Shown here piece after piece: positions 7,705 through 16,534 of a DNA stretch of 64,000 nt. Position 1 is the stretch's first letter; every line of letters starts with the position of its first letter. Position numbers and translations under genes: made by a program. This stretch comes from an uncultured Clostridia bacterium (GTDB lineage Bacteria; Bacillota; Clostridia; Oscillospirales; Ruminococcaceae): positions 48,490 through 112,489 of the forward strand of contig CANQNF010000006.1 of assembly GCA_947625125.1 (NCBI GenBank), read 5' to 3'. The notes beneath the pieces are model-generated. The model worked only from the letters and a program-made list of their open reading frames with translations. It ran no database searches and was not told where the DNA came from.

Positions 7705-9168
7705 TTATGCCGTAAAGCCCTCTGCCGAGCCGGTCTCGATATAGGTTTGCAAGGTGGCGTTCAGTTCCTCAAGATAGTAGTCTATCTGCTCCGAATACTT
7801 TTCTTTTATCTGCGCCCAGGAGTTCGCGCCGCCTGTGCGCTGGATGTCCCAGTTCAGGTGGTCGTACGCGTCCTGAAGATTCTGCGGCAGGTTTCCGGTG
7901 TAGAACATTCTTACATTTTCGGCGGCGAGCCTCTCGCAGGTGTCCCACATCGCGAGCATCTCGTCGGTCCAGAGATAGACCTCCTTAAGAAGCTTCCTGT
8001 CGATATCTACGACCGTCGGGTCGAGGACCTTGAATCTCATGCAGGAGGCTAAAAGCGCAGCGCCCGTCGGGTTCGGAGCGCCCGAGCAGAGCATGTAACC
8101 CGTCGGCTGAGAGTTGATATAGTAGTTGCCGTCGCCCTCCTCATATCTCGGAAACGGCACGAACATGCACTCCTCGGCGGTCATGTCTCCCCAAAGGGCT
8201 TTGATATTCTCGACCGGCTGCATATATGCGGCTTCAATGTTTATCGGGCAGAACAGGCAGAGCCCGTCGGTGACTCCGGTGCCGGAAGTGTCGCCTCTGC
8301 GAGCCCACCAGTCGGTGCCCTCGTGGTAGAAGCAGTCGTTCAATGAAAGATCGTAAATATACTGCATGGCGACCTCAACATACGGGTCGTCAAGGTTCGA
8401 GAAGTAGTTTCCGTTTTCATCTTTTTGTATCAGATAGCGCCCGCTCGATTCCTCTGCGAGGCCGTACACCACATACCACCCGTCAAGGGCATAGCGGTTC
8501 TGGTCGCCGTCGGAAAATTCAAGGCACATCTCATAGAATTTGTCCCATGTCCATTCATTGTCATAGAAAAGCTCGGCAGGGTCGTCGAAGCCCCATTCGT
8601 TTATAACTCTGCGGTTGTAGGGGATTACGTCCTTGAAAACGATGTCGTACACCATCGCAAAGTGCTTGTCGCCGAGGGCAAAGTACTCGGCCGCGTCCGC
8701 CATGCCCGACCAGAGCGGGTCGGTGTAGTCGATATAATCGTCTATCGGCTGATACATTCCCTTTAAGCAGTTGGACGGGAAAGTCGCGGTATTCGAGGTG
8801 CCCGCCAAGGTCATGTCGGGGGATGTTCCCGCCAAAACGAGATTGGCGAGCGTGTCGTTCATGTCCTCATATAAGACCTCGTGCCAGTCGAGCTTTCCGC
8901 CGTAGCGCTCGGTGAACGTGTAGTAGCCGGTGTTGACCATTTCGCCCTCGTCGTAGTTCTGGAACGGGTCCATCCAGCTGAGCCAGGACACCGTGCCGGC
9001 CTCGCCCACCTCAGCCGGGTCGGGAAGCCTTATGCCGGCCGCGTTAAGTATCGCCTCGGAGTCCTCGGTCGACAGGGTCAGTTCTATCGGCGTGCGCTTT
9101 CTTGCGCCGCATCCGACAAGCAAAAAGATCATGACGAGCGCAAGCGCAAGAGAAAGAATTTTTTTCAT
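7705..9168 (-). CDS. extracellular solute-binding lipoprotein (carbohydrate ABC type)
   Basis: This 487-residue lipoprotein has the signal MKKILSLALALVMIFLLVGC, with lipobox LVGC giving Cys20 as the lipidated residue. The mature part resembles cluster-1 sugar-binding proteins: SWLSWMDPFQNYDEG, DMTLAGTSNTATFPSNC, WTWDKFYEMCLEF and an aromatic-rich ligand cleft. No permease or ATPase gene is adjacent, so it is an orphan that must share a transporter encoded elsewhere or act as a sensor. A good promoter lies upstream. Confidence 0.82.
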   Translation of the reverse strand: MKKILSLALALVMIFLLVGCGARKRTPIELTLSTEDSEAILNAAGIRLPDPAEVGEAGTVSWLSWMDPFQNYDEGEMVNTGYYTFTERYGGKLDWHEVLYEDMNDTLANLVLAGTSPDMTLAGTSNTATFPSNCLKGMYQPIDDYIDYTDPLWSGMADAAEYFALGDKHFAMVYDIVFKDVIPYNRRVINEWGFDDPAELFYDNEWTWDKFYEMCLEFSDGDQNRYALDGWYVVYGLAEESSGRYLIQKDENGNYFSNLDDPYVEVAMQYIYDLSLNDCFYHEGTDWWARRGDTSGTGVTDGLCLFCPINIEAAYMQPVENIKALWGDMTAEECMFVPFPRYEEGDGNYYINSQPTGYMLCSGAPNPTGAALLASCMRFKVLDPTVVDIDRKLLKEVYLWTDEMLAMWDTCERLAAENVRMFYTGNLPQNLQDAYDHLNWDIQRTGGANSWAQIKEKYSEQIDYYLEELNATLQTYIETGSAEGFTA

Positions 9169-9233
9169 AGCATTACCTTCTTTTCAAATTCAAAAAAGTG
9201 TTTTCAAAGCAGCGTTTGACCTTTTGTCCGATT

Positions 9234-9262
9234 ATTATAACATATCCTGCGAAAAAATGCAA
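9234..9262 (-). promoter_or_regulatory. promoter of solute-binding lipoprotein
   Basis: On the minus strand TTGCAT (9257-9262) and TATAAT (9234-9239) are 17 bases apart, about 65 bases upstream of the start. The remaining stretch to 9423 shows no further feature. Confidence 0.65.
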
Positions 9263-9423
9263 GTATTTCGGAACACGAAATTGAGAATAGGGAATGGGGT
9301 TGAGGTTGTCGGCATGTGCGCGCCTGCACATTTTTAAATTGAGTCTTAATATTCCGAAATCCGATTTCCTCCCTCTGATTTCTTGAAAGGTCCGTTATGC
9401 CTCATCTTTTCTCCCTGCTGACC

Positions 9424-9452
9424 TTGACATATTCGGAAAAAACGTATATAAT
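9424..9452 (+). promoter_or_regulatory. greA-lysS promoter
   Basis: TTGACA (9424-9429), a 17-base spacer and TATAAT (9447-9452) make a perfect sigma-A promoter. Transcription would begin near 9459, which rules out the in-frame ATG at 9462 as the greA start. Confidence 0.9.
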
Positions 9453-9533
9453 AGAAGTACTATGACCTTTTTCCGAGGCGGGATACCGCCGCGAAAAATA
9501 TACCGACTACAATTTTTCAGGAGGCTCCAAAAA

Positions 9534-10010
9534 ATGGCTATCAAATCTACCACAATGTCACGCGAGGGATTCAACAGGCTTCAGGAAGAGCTCGAAAAGC
9601 TCGTCACCGTCCGCAGAAAGGAAGTCGCCGAAAAGCTCAAAGAGGCGCGCTCCTACGGCGACCTCTCGGAGAACGCCGAGTACGACGAAGCAAAGAACGA
9701 GCAGGGAATGTTAGAGGCTCAGATCGCCGACCTTGAAATGACCATCGCGAACGCGGTCATCGTCGACGACGACTCTATAAACCTTGACGAGGTCGGCATC
9801 GGCTCGATGGTCAAGCTTAAAGACTTCGAGCTCGACGAAATTATCGAGTACCAGATCGTCGGCTCCACCGAATCCGACCCCGACAACGGCAAAATTTCCG
9901 ACGAAAGCCCGATAGGCAAGGCATGCCTTAAAAAACACGTCGGCGAGGTGTTCGAGGTGGAATGCCCTGCCGGAACGCTCACTTTCGAGGTGCTGGATAT
10001 CAACAGATGA
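9534..10010 (+). CDS. greA: transcription elongation factor GreA
   Basis: A 158-residue RNA polymerase cleavage factor that rescues backtracked complexes. The N-terminal coiled coil carries the catalytic acidic tip in ARSYGDLSENAEYDEAKNEQ (residues about 36-55). The C-terminal FKBP-like domain includes YQIVGSTESDPDNGKIS and SPIGKACLKK. The length equals the family norm. The ATG at 9534 follows CAGGAGGCTCC. It is first in an operon with lysS, a common clostridial arrangement. Confidence 0.97.
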   Translation: MAIKSTTMSREGFNRLQEELEKLVTVRRKEVAEKLKEARSYGDLSENAEYDEAKNEQGMLEAQIADLEMTIANAVIVDDDSINLDEVGIGSMVKLKDFELDEIIEYQIVGSTESDPDNGKISDESPIGKACLKKHVGEVFEVECPAGTLTFEVLDINR

Positions 10011-10051
10011 CCGCTTTTTAGCGTTAAGCTCACAGGTTAAGGAGAATTGAA

Positions 10052-11626
10052 ATGACAGAGGAAATTTTAAACGAGGAAGTCGAGCTTTCGGGCGAGGAAA
10101 TAAACGAGCTTAAGAAGATACGTCTTCAGAAGCTTGATGCGCTCAAGGCCGACGGCAAGGACCCTTTCAGGATAACAAGCTTTGACCGGAACACCACCAA
10201 CACCGCCCTTAAAGCATACTACATCGCCGAGGAGGACAAGGCCAAGGCGGCCGCCGGCGACGATGAAGAAAAGCTTAAGACTCTCCTTGATGAGATAAAG
10301 GCGAACAAGTGGCGCATTGCCGGCCGTATCCTTTCTAAGCGCGATATGGGCAAGGCGAGCTTTATCGACGTCCAGGATTCCACCGAGCGCCTGCAGGTAT
10401 ATGTCCGCAAAAACGACGTCGGCGACGATTCCTATGCCGATTTTAAGAAGTTCGACATCGGCGATATAGTCGGCCTCGAGGGGTTTGTTTTCAGGACGAT
10501 GAAAGGCGAAATTTCGCTTCATGCCACCGACGTGAAGCTGCTGTCGAAATCGCTCCTGCCTCTGCCGGAAAAGTGGCACGGCTTAAAGGACAGGGACCGG
10601 CGCTACCGCCAGAGATACGTCGACCTTATTGTCAATCCCGACGTGAGAAAGACGTTCATAAACCGCTCTAAAATCATAAGCTCCATCCGCCGCTACCTCG
10701 ATTCTCAGGGCTTTATCGAGGTCGAGACCCCGATGCTCGTCCAGAACGCCGGCGGCGCTGCCGCAAGGCCGTTTGAAACGCATTTCAACGCCCTGAACGA
10801 GGATGTGCGCTTAAGAATATCCCTCGAATTATATTTAAAGAGGTTAATAGTCGGCGGCATCGATCGGGTATATGAGATAGGCAGGGTCTTTCGCAACGAG
10901 GGCCTCGACACCCGCCATAACCCCGAATTTACCATGATGGAGCTCTATCAGGCATACACCGATTACCACGGCATGATGGATTTGACCGAAAATCTTTATC
11001 GGCATGTCGCAAACGAGGTCCTGGGCACGCTTCAGATCCCCTGCGGCGACGTCGTTATAGATCTTGAAAAGCCGTTTGAGCGGATAACGATGGTCGACGC
11101 GGTCAAAAAGTATACCGGGGTCGACTGGAACGACGTAAAAACCGACGAAGAAGCGTTCAAAATCGCGGACGAGCGCCATCTTGAATATGACAAAAACCGG
11201 CATAAAAAGGGCGATATTTTAAATCTTATGTTTGAGGAATACGTCGAGGAGCATCTTGTGCAGCCGACGTTTATCATGGATCACCCGGTCGAGATAAGCC
11301 CGCTCACAAAGCGCAAGCCGGACGACCCCGACTATGTCGAGAGGTTTGAGATGTATATAAACTGCGGGGAGATGTGTAACGCCTACAGCGAGCTCAACGA
11401 CCCGGTCGACCAGCGCGAGCGTTTCATGCGCCAGGAGGAGCTTCTGAAATTGGGCGACGAGGAAGCGAACTCGATAGACGAGGACTTCATGCGCGCGCTT
11501 GAAATCGGCATGCCCCCGACGGGAGGAATCGGCTTCGGAATCGACAGGATGATAATGCTATTAACAAATTCCCCGGCCATAAGGGACGTGCTGCTGTTCC
11601 CGACGATGAAATCCCTCGACAAGTAA
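10052..11626 (+). CDS. lysS: lysyl-tRNA synthetase, class II
   Basis: It charges tRNA-Lys. At 524 residues it is slightly longer than usual, with an acidic N-terminal extension. The OB-fold anticodon-binding domain (about 75-180, GRILSKRDMGKASFIDVQD) precedes the class II core: motif 1 near 215-235, motif 2 YEIGRVFRNEG at about 271-281, and motif 3 GIGFGIDRMIML at about 491-502. A ribosome site AAGGAGAA precedes the ATG. The last codons (PTMKSLDK) overlap the att repeat of an integrative element, so the 3' end of this gene is supplied by the element. The displaced host end (PTMKSIDK) lies at 18506-18534. Confidence 0.97.
   Translation: MTEEILNEEVELSGEEINELKKIRLQKLDALKADGKDPFRITSFDRNTTNTALKAYYIAEEDKAKAAAGDDEEKLKTLLDEIKANKWRIAGRILSKRDMGKASFIDVQDSTERLQVYVRKNDVGDDSYADFKKFDIGDIVGLEGFVFRTMKGEISLHATDVKLLSKSLLPLPEKWHGLKDRDRRYRQRYVDLIVNPDVRKTFINRSKIISSIRRYLDSQGFIEVETPMLVQNAGGAAARPFETHFNALNEDVRLRISLELYLKRLIVGGIDRVYEIGRVFRNEGLDTRHNPEFTMMELYQAYTDYHGMMDLTENLYRHVANEVLGTLQIPCGDVVIDLEKPFERITMVDAVKKYTGVDWNDVKTDEEAFKIADERHLEYDKNRHKKGDILNLMFEEYVEEHLVQPTFIMDHPVEISPLTKRKPDDPDYVERFEMYINCGEMCNAYSELNDPVDQRERFMRQEELLKLGDEEANSIDEDFMRALEIGMPPTGGIGFGIDRMIMLLTNSPAIRDVLLFPTMKSLDK
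11598..11613 (+). other. att site, left (inside lysS 3' end)
   Basis: TCCCGACGATGAAATC encodes the end of LysS (PTMKS). It is identical to the right copy, and the flanking bases then diverge (cctcgacaag against gattgacaaa). Confidence 0.85.
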
Positions 11627-11707
11627 AAGCGCGTAAAATCGGGCTTTAGCAGGCTTTTCAAAAGCGAAAAACCGCGATTTTATATCAATTTTATATCAAA
11701 ATTCTGA

Positions 11708-11740
11708 AAAACCTCTTTGCTTTGTCGGCAAAGAGGTTTT
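11708..11740. terminator. bidirectional terminator after lysS
   Basis: AAAACCTCTTTGC (11708-11720) pairs perfectly with GCAAAGAGGTTTT (11728-11740) around a 7-base loop. It serves lysS and the convergent repressor gene, and it belongs to the element's left end. Confidence 0.85.
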
Positions 11741-11762
11741 GATTTTTGGCTTGAAGCGGGCG

Positions 11763-12434
11763 TTATTTTGCGGCGGGGCATTTGTCAATATCACTCTTTA
11801 GCGAGCGCAATCTTTTATCAACCAATGCTTGCAGATCATCATTGTTTAGCGATTCTTTTGCACTTTCGTAATTTTTCAAATGAATTATAAAGTGCGTGTT
11901 TAGGTATTCGTTTGAAGTGCTTGGGAAAAAGCTATTTTGATAAACAGGGAAGATAATAGCAGGATATTTGAATTCACGCTCTATATATTCGTTTGGCTCT
12001 ATATCAGGTCCGTCATAATCTTGGGGTAATTCCGGCGGGGCAAACTCTTTAATAGTAACCTCGCCGAACGAAATACGCTCCGCCGAAAACCAATCTGCAA
12101 GGGTTTGGGCTATTCCGTAAGTAGATATATCCGTTTTGCCTATTCGTCCGCGCCCTAAAAGCTCATCAACAGAAACACCGAAAAATTCCGCAAGCTCCGT
12201 AATTTCGACCAAATCCGGCAAGGTAGATTCAGAATAGCTCAATATATTTGACAGTTTGCTTTGAGCGATTCCCGTTTTATTCACAATATCGGCCTGCTTG
12301 CAATTCTTTTCCCGCATAAGGCTTTCGACCTTTCCCAAAAATTGCTTTTTAATTTCGGCTTTTCTTTCGGCTTTAGGATTTTCTCCCGCTTTCCTGCCGC
12401 TTTTATCTTGATTCTGATTTTTTATCTTTTTCAA
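11763..12434 (-). CDS. Xre-family element repressor
   Basis: This 223-residue protein has a basic N-terminal tail and a Cro/CI helix-turn-helix at about 35-95: KVESLMREKNCKQADIVNKT, then GIAQSKLSNILSYS and AEFFGVSVDELLGRG. The C-terminal half (about 110-223) matches no peptidase signature that I recognise and lacks the LexA/CI Ser-Lys dyad pattern. Induction may therefore not be by self-cleavage. It is divergent from the primase operon, with two dyads in the shared promoter region. It is probably the master repressor of the element. Confidence 0.8.
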   Translation of the reverse strand: MKKIKNQNQDKSGRKAGENPKAERKAEIKKQFLGKVESLMREKNCKQADIVNKTGIAQSKLSNILSYSESTLPDLVEITELAEFFGVSVDELLGRGRIGKTDISTYGIAQTLADWFSAERISFGEVTIKEFAPPELPQDYDGPDIEPNEYIEREFKYPAIIFPVYQNSFFPSTSNEYLNTHFIIHLKNYESAKESLNNDDLQALVDKRLRSLKSDIDKCPAAK

Positions 12435-12494
12435 TGATATGCCCCCTTTAAAATTATGTGATTTTCTGATTAAATAATCGAAAATTCTATTTTA

Positions 12495-12532
12495 TATCAG
12501 AATTGATTATATTATATCAGACATGATACAAT
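12495..12532 (+). promoter_or_regulatory. rightward element promoter with two operators
   Basis: TTGATT (12503-12508) and TACAAT (12527-12532) are 18 bases apart. Two dyads overlap them: TATCA-gaat-TGATT (12495-12508) and a perfect TATCA-gaca-TGATA (12515-12528), exactly 20 bp (two helical turns) apart. These are likely binding sites of the divergent Xre repressor. Confidence 0.6.
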
Positions 12533-12598
12533 ATGTCAAGACGGAAGCCGACAGGGGTCGACAGCCGTCTATAAAAAATAATGAAAGGAAGATTTTTC

Positions 12599-12814
12599 AT
12601 GCGAAAAAGGGAAAAGTTTTCAAATCCGCTCGACGCAATCAAAACCGGCAGGATTGAGGACGCTTGCGCGCGGTATGGCTTAGGGCGCGGGTTAATGAGA
12701 AAGACAGCCGCCGACGCAGGAGCAATTATTCGGGTGGGCAGCTGCCTGCTCTACAACTTCACTTTACTTGACCAATATTTTGACGCGCTATCACAGGGAG
12801 GGCCAAACGCATGA
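12599..12814 (+). CDS. small DNA-binding protein (DUF6462-like)
   Basis: A 71-residue basic protein that I compare with the DUF6462 family found next to integrases and primases in Firmicutes elements. The visible features are a region reading RIEDACARYGLGRGLMRKTA resembling a helix-turn-helix and a closing YNFTLLDQYFDALSQ. The start at 12599 is chosen over 12581 because AAAGGAAG sits seven bases before it. It overlaps the primase start by 4 bp, so the two are co-translated. A role as excisionase or replication accessory protein is inferred. Confidence 0.65.
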   Translation: MRKREKFSNPLDAIKTGRIEDACARYGLGRGLMRKTAADAGAIIRVGSCLLYNFTLLDQYFDALSQGGPNA

Positions 12815-15126
12815 CGGACGAACTCAAGAAAGCGGCCCTGCTTTATGCTTCAATCGGTTGGCGCGTTTTCCCGCTCAAGCCCGGGGCGAAGATACCCGCG
12901 ACCCGCGACGGCTTCAAGTCCGCGACAGCCGACCCCGCAAAGATTGAGGAGTGGTGGTCGGAAAATCCAAATTTTAACATCGGGTGCGCGACCGGAGACA
13001 ACGGTCTCTTTGTGATCGATGTTGATAAACATGGCGCAATCGACGGTAATACCGCTTTCAATGCGTGGCAATCCGTTTTTGGCAACTTTCCGCCGACGGC
13101 TTACACCGCAACCCCGCGCGGGGGAAACCATTATTTTTACAGGGCAGATGGCGCGGCGGTTCGCACCCGCGCAGGCGTTTTTGACGGCGTCGATGTCAGA
13201 GGCTCGGGCGGCTATATCGTTTTACCGCCGAGCATTGTCAACGGTATTGTTTACAAATGGGTTGCTCACCCGCTCATCTGCGGCGTCGCTTTGGCGGGTT
13301 CAAACGTTTTGGATTTTGTTCGGCATAAGGCGAGCGGCAAGCAGGACACCGACGGAGAGGCGGCAAATCGCGTCGCTGACGCGCCCACGGCATTACCCGC
13401 GATACTTGACGCGGAAAGCGCCGACGCGCCTCTCAGCGTGATTCTGGCGGCTTTCGCGGAAAGTGGGATCACTCTCCCGCCGTGGGCGACCGCCGAAGTC
13501 CCCGAGGGCTGCCGAACCGATACCATGATCCGCCTGCTTGGATTCTTTCAGGCTCTTGGCGTCGCTGATTCCGACATCTTCACCGTCGCCCGCGCATATA
13601 ATCGTGAGCGGTGCGTCCCGCCGCTTGACGATTCCGAGCTTGAGCGGGAAGTTTTCCCGTCGTTGTCGCGTTGGCTGAAAGGCTCATCGCCGCAGGCTAA
13701 GACGCTCGCCCTGCTTGCACGCTTACGCGAAATCAAGCCGGAAACGCGCTTCAAGTGGGCGGATTCTGGTAACGCTGAATTATTCGGCGAGCTTTCCGCT
13801 GACCGCTTTCGGTTTGTGCATACGGCCAAATCGTGGTACATATATCGCGGCAAATTCTGGGAGCGGGACACAACTAACCAGAGCTTGGCCGCCGATCAGG
13901 TGCGGACAATCGGCGCGGCTCTTAGCAGCTACACAGCGGGCCTTGCCGACGAAAAGACCCGCGCCGATTATGGGAAATTCGTTGCGCGGTGGGGAAGCCT
14001 AAAAACCCGCGAAAACATTCTGCGCGACGCCGCTACCCTCCCGCGGCTTTGCGTCGGCACTGAAGCTTTCGACCGCGATCCGTATTTGTTCAACTGCTTA
14101 AACGGAACTATCGACCTGCGCACGGGTGAATTCCGTGAACACCGTCCCGACGATTTGTTAAGCAGAATAGCAGGCGTTTTCTATGACCCCGCCGCGCGGT
14201 GCGCCCGTTGGGAGCAGTTTATCGATGAAGTCACCTGCGGCGATAAGCAACTCGCGCAGTATATCCAAAAAACCTTGGGTTATTGTCTATCAGGTGACAC
14301 CTCGCGCGAATGCTTCTTTATTGGATACGGACCCCTAACCCGCAACGGCAAGGGAACTCTCGTTGACGTGTTCAGCCGTCTGCTTGGCGACTATGCGGCA
14401 ACCGCAACGCCCGAAACCTTTGCCGTCCGTAAAAACACGGATTCCCGCTCGGCTTCCGGCGATATAGCCCGCTTGCAGGGTGCGCGTTTTGTGTCTGTAT
14501 CTGAACCGGGGAAAGACTTGACCTTAAACGCCGCCCTCGTCAAACAGCTAAGCGGCGGCGACACCGTTACCGCCCGAGCGCTGTACGAGGCCGAGCGGGA
14601 ATACAAACCGCAATTCAAAATCTTCATCGCGACAAATCATTTACCGTATATTTCCGATTCCACGCTCTTTACATCTGACCGCTTGAAAGTTATCCCGTTT
14701 AACCGTCATTTTTCGGAAGCTGAGCGCGATCCCGACCTTAAGCGAAAATTGACAAGCCCCGAAGCTTTGAGCGGCATTCTGAACTGGGCTCTTGACGGTT
14801 GGAAAATGTTACAATCTGAGGGCTTGAAAGATCCGCCCGCCGTGAGGCAGTCGGTAAACGATTATCGCTCGCTTAGCGATAAAACCGGCTGTTTTATTTC
14901 CGACTGCTTGCAAGCGGCTGAAAATAAGAAAACGCCGCTGAAACAAATTCACACGGCGTACCAAGAGTGGTGCTACAACGCCGGCTTGCGTCCCGAGGGG
15001 ATCAACGAATTTTTGAAGTCGCTCGCGTCCGCCGGCATAATTACCAAACGCGCGCGACCCGACGGAGCAGAAAGAACGGCCGCAGCGGTGCAAATGGTTA
15101 TCGGTTATGAGTTGAAAAACATTTAA
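12811..15126 (+). CDS. PrimPol-P4-type primase/helicase replication protein
   Basis: A 771-residue replication initiator for the element. An archaeo-eukaryotic-type PrimPol domain covers about 1-160 (GWRVFPLKPGAKIPA; the acidic active site is probably FVIDVDKHG at 67-75). A linker follows, then a D5_N/P4-alpha helicase of superfamily 3 at about 440-680. The Walker A equivalent reads GPLTRNGKGTL (about 508-518), the Walker B/sensor region is near SEPGKDLTLNAALVKQLSGGD (residues about 566-586), and ATNHLPYISDST follows. A C-terminal winged-helix-like tail recognises DNA. It is translationally coupled to the upstream small gene. Family members replicate P4-like satellites and plasmids. Confidence 0.9.
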   Translation: MTDELKKAALLYASIGWRVFPLKPGAKIPATRDGFKSATADPAKIEEWWSENPNFNIGCATGDNGLFVIDVDKHGAIDGNTAFNAWQSVFGNFPPTAYTATPRGGNHYFYRADGAAVRTRAGVFDGVDVRGSGGYIVLPPSIVNGIVYKWVAHPLICGVALAGSNVLDFVRHKASGKQDTDGEAANRVADAPTALPAILDAESADAPLSVILAAFAESGITLPPWATAEVPEGCRTDTMIRLLGFFQALGVADSDIFTVARAYNRERCVPPLDDSELEREVFPSLSRWLKGSSPQAKTLALLARLREIKPETRFKWADSGNAELFGELSADRFRFVHTAKSWYIYRGKFWERDTTNQSLAADQVRTIGAALSSYTAGLADEKTRADYGKFVARWGSLKTRENILRDAATLPRLCVGTEAFDRDPYLFNCLNGTIDLRTGEFREHRPDDLLSRIAGVFYDPAARCARWEQFIDEVTCGDKQLAQYIQKTLGYCLSGDTSRECFFIGYGPLTRNGKGTLVDVFSRLLGDYAATATPETFAVRKNTDSRSASGDIARLQGARFVSVSEPGKDLTLNAALVKQLSGGDTVTARALYEAEREYKPQFKIFIATNHLPYISDSTLFTSDRLKVIPFNRHFSEAERDPDLKRKLTSPEALSGILNWALDGWKMLQSEGLKDPPAVRQSVNDYRSLSDKTGCFISDCLQAAENKKTPLKQIHTAYQEWCYNAGLRPEGINEFLKSLASAGIITKRARPDGAERTAAAVQMVIGYELKNI

Positions 15127-15136
15127 CAATGTTAAA

Positions 15137-15240
15137 TGTGTGTCGCGTGTGTCGCCTTTCCTGAGAGTATTCTATAAATTTTTTCCCCGCGCTGATATAT
15201 AATATATACTTCCCATGAGTGGGCACACACGCGACACACA
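15137..15240. repeat. 20-bp inverted repeat around an AT-rich core, candidate replication origin
   Basis: TGTGTGTCGCGTGTGTCGCC (15137-15156) is mirrored by GGGCACACACGCGACACACA (15221-15240), 18 of 20 matching. The 64-base middle contains GATATATAATATATAC. It lies directly after the primase gene. P4-type elements often have repeats bound by their initiator, so an origin role is inferred. Confidence 0.55.
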
Positions 15241-15267
15241 CCAAAATTTACCAAAAGGAGAAACAGC

Positions 15268-15810
15268 ATGGAATTTTCATTTTTTAGCACCGAGCTTGAC
15301 CGTTTTATCGACTGCGACGAGGCGAAACAGCTGCCGTCCGACGACCTCAAAAAGCTGTTGGCTGAACTGGCTGAAAAGAACGGACACAAAATAGTCTGGC
15401 GCGGTGATAATCTTTGCGACCTGCTGCCGACGGTCCGCGGCGTTTTGCCTTGGTACGACGCACCGATCAGCGACGTTATCAGTTACTACTTTTCGCGGTA
15501 CGATTTTAACGACGAGGTGCACTTTAAAGCGGGCGAGGGCATAGACCTCGACCGTTACAGCGTTGCAGGTGTTTTCGACGATTCAAACGGCTTTATTTTC
15601 CTGCTTCACAAAAATGAGGGCGGGCCGTTTTCGTGGTGCGTACAGTATGCGGGCGGCGGGAAATACTTCAACGACTTTCACAGCGCCGCGGTTTATGTGA
15701 TCTACCGATTCAGCGAAAATCTGACGGCGGACGAATACCGCGGGCTAATGGCTGCCGTCGCCGAACACCGTCGGACCGGTGAGCCTATAAAATACCCGCT
15801 CGCTCAATAA
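15268..15810 (+). CDS. hypothetical element protein, 180 aa
   Basis: A soluble acidic protein without recognised family. It starts MEFSFFSTELDRFIDCDEAK and contains many aromatic and Asp residues (SRYDFNDEVHFKAGEG, WCVQYAGGGKYFNDFHSA). It has AAAAGGAG as ribosome site. Its position between the inverted repeat and the second repressor suggests a cargo or accessory role, such as host interference or control, but nothing in the sequence proves this. Confidence 0.6.
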   Translation: MEFSFFSTELDRFIDCDEAKQLPSDDLKKLLAELAEKNGHKIVWRGDNLCDLLPTVRGVLPWYDAPISDVISYYFSRYDFNDEVHFKAGEGIDLDRYSVAGVFDDSNGFIFLLHKNEGGPFSWCVQYAGGGKYFNDFHSAAVYVIYRFSENLTADEYRGLMAAVAEHRRTGEPIKYPLAQ

Positions 15811-15853
15811 ATGGACACGTTACGCGCACGCGCGCGAGGTTGAACAGGCAGCG

Positions 15854-16066
15854 CTACACAGCGTCGGGGACGAATTCCAGAATATCGCCCGGCTGACAGT
15901 TAAGCAGACGGCAGATAGTATTAAGGTTTTCCGCCGATACCATTTCACCCTTGCGAAACTTTTGCAGGGTCGATTCGCTGAATAATTTCTCTTTGCGTAT
16001 GCGGTTAGTGTTATAGCCTGCTTCTTTAAGTTTGCTAAGCACGTCTGTTTTGTATTTTAATGACAT
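15854..16066 (-). CDS. small Xre-family repressor (HTH_26 type)
   Basis: A 70-residue Cro/CI-like protein that is essentially a single helix-turn-helix: LKYKTDVLSKLKEAGYNTNR, then SESTLQKFRKGEMVS and LNTICRLLNCQPGDIL. The start at 16066 has AGGAGGG nine bases upstream. The longer frame from 16120 has none and would overlap the promoter. It is divergent from the next operon, with three matching operators between them, so it is almost certainly autoregulated. Confidence 0.82.
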   Translation of the reverse strand: MSLKYKTDVLSKLKEAGYNTNRIRKEKLFSESTLQKFRKGEMVSAENLNTICRLLNCQPGDILEFVPDAV

Positions 16067-16083
16067 AGTACATAACCCTCCTA

Positions 16084-16198
16084 TTGTGGCGATTATATCA
16101 CATTTTTTACACGAAATCAAGTGTAAAAAGTAAACAGAATATTACACTAAAATTCGTGCAAAATGACTATTGACATTACACGAAAAATAGTGTAATAT
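16084..16198. promoter_or_regulatory. divergent promoters with three TTACAC-N8-GTGTAA operators
   Basis: Operators lie at 16107-16126 and 16176-16195 (both perfect) and 16142-16161 (one mismatch, GTGCAA). Their centres are 35 and 34 bp apart. The rightward promoter has TTGACA (16170-16175), 17 bases, then TAATAT (16193-16198), with the third operator filling the spacer. The leftward promoter has TTGATT, 17 bases, then TATAAT, with the first operator overlapping its -35 side. The result is a classic bistable or autoregulated switch layout. Confidence 0.75.
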
Positions 16199-16246
16199 AT
16201 AATCACAGGGTTGAGATAAACCAAATAAAAACGGAGGTAAAATACA

Positions 16247-16522
16247 ATGAGTGCAAACGAAATGATAACCAAAATCGAAAGGCTGAAAGAATGGGAGGCG
16301 CTGATTGCCGAGGCACAGGCCGAAGCCGAAACCCTTAAGGACGAAATCAAGCGCGAGATGGACGCCCGCAACACCGAGGAACTTGAAGCGGGACAATACA
16401 TTGTCCGCTATACAAGCGTACTTACACAGCGATTTGATACCACGGCTTTCAAAAAGGCTTTGCCCGAGGTTTACAAGGGATACCTAAAGCAATCCGCAAG
16501 CAGGAGATTTTCGATAGCTTAA
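16247..16522 (+). CDS. small conserved-looking element protein, 91 aa
   Basis: It consists of an N-terminal coiled coil (IERLKEWEALIAEAQAEAET) and a C-terminal globular tail with YTSVLTQRFDTTAFKK and ASRRFSIA. I recall similar proteins in Firmicutes phages and integrative elements, but their function is unknown to me. It has the ribosome site CGGAGGT and is first in the operon driven by the operator-controlled promoter. It is followed by a GC-rich hairpin. Confidence 0.65.
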   Translation: MSANEMITKIERLKEWEALIAEAQAEAETLKDEIKREMDARNTEELEAGQYIVRYTSVLTQRFDTTAFKKALPEVYKGYLKQSASRRFSIA

Positions 16523-16534
16523 AAAATTGCCCCC

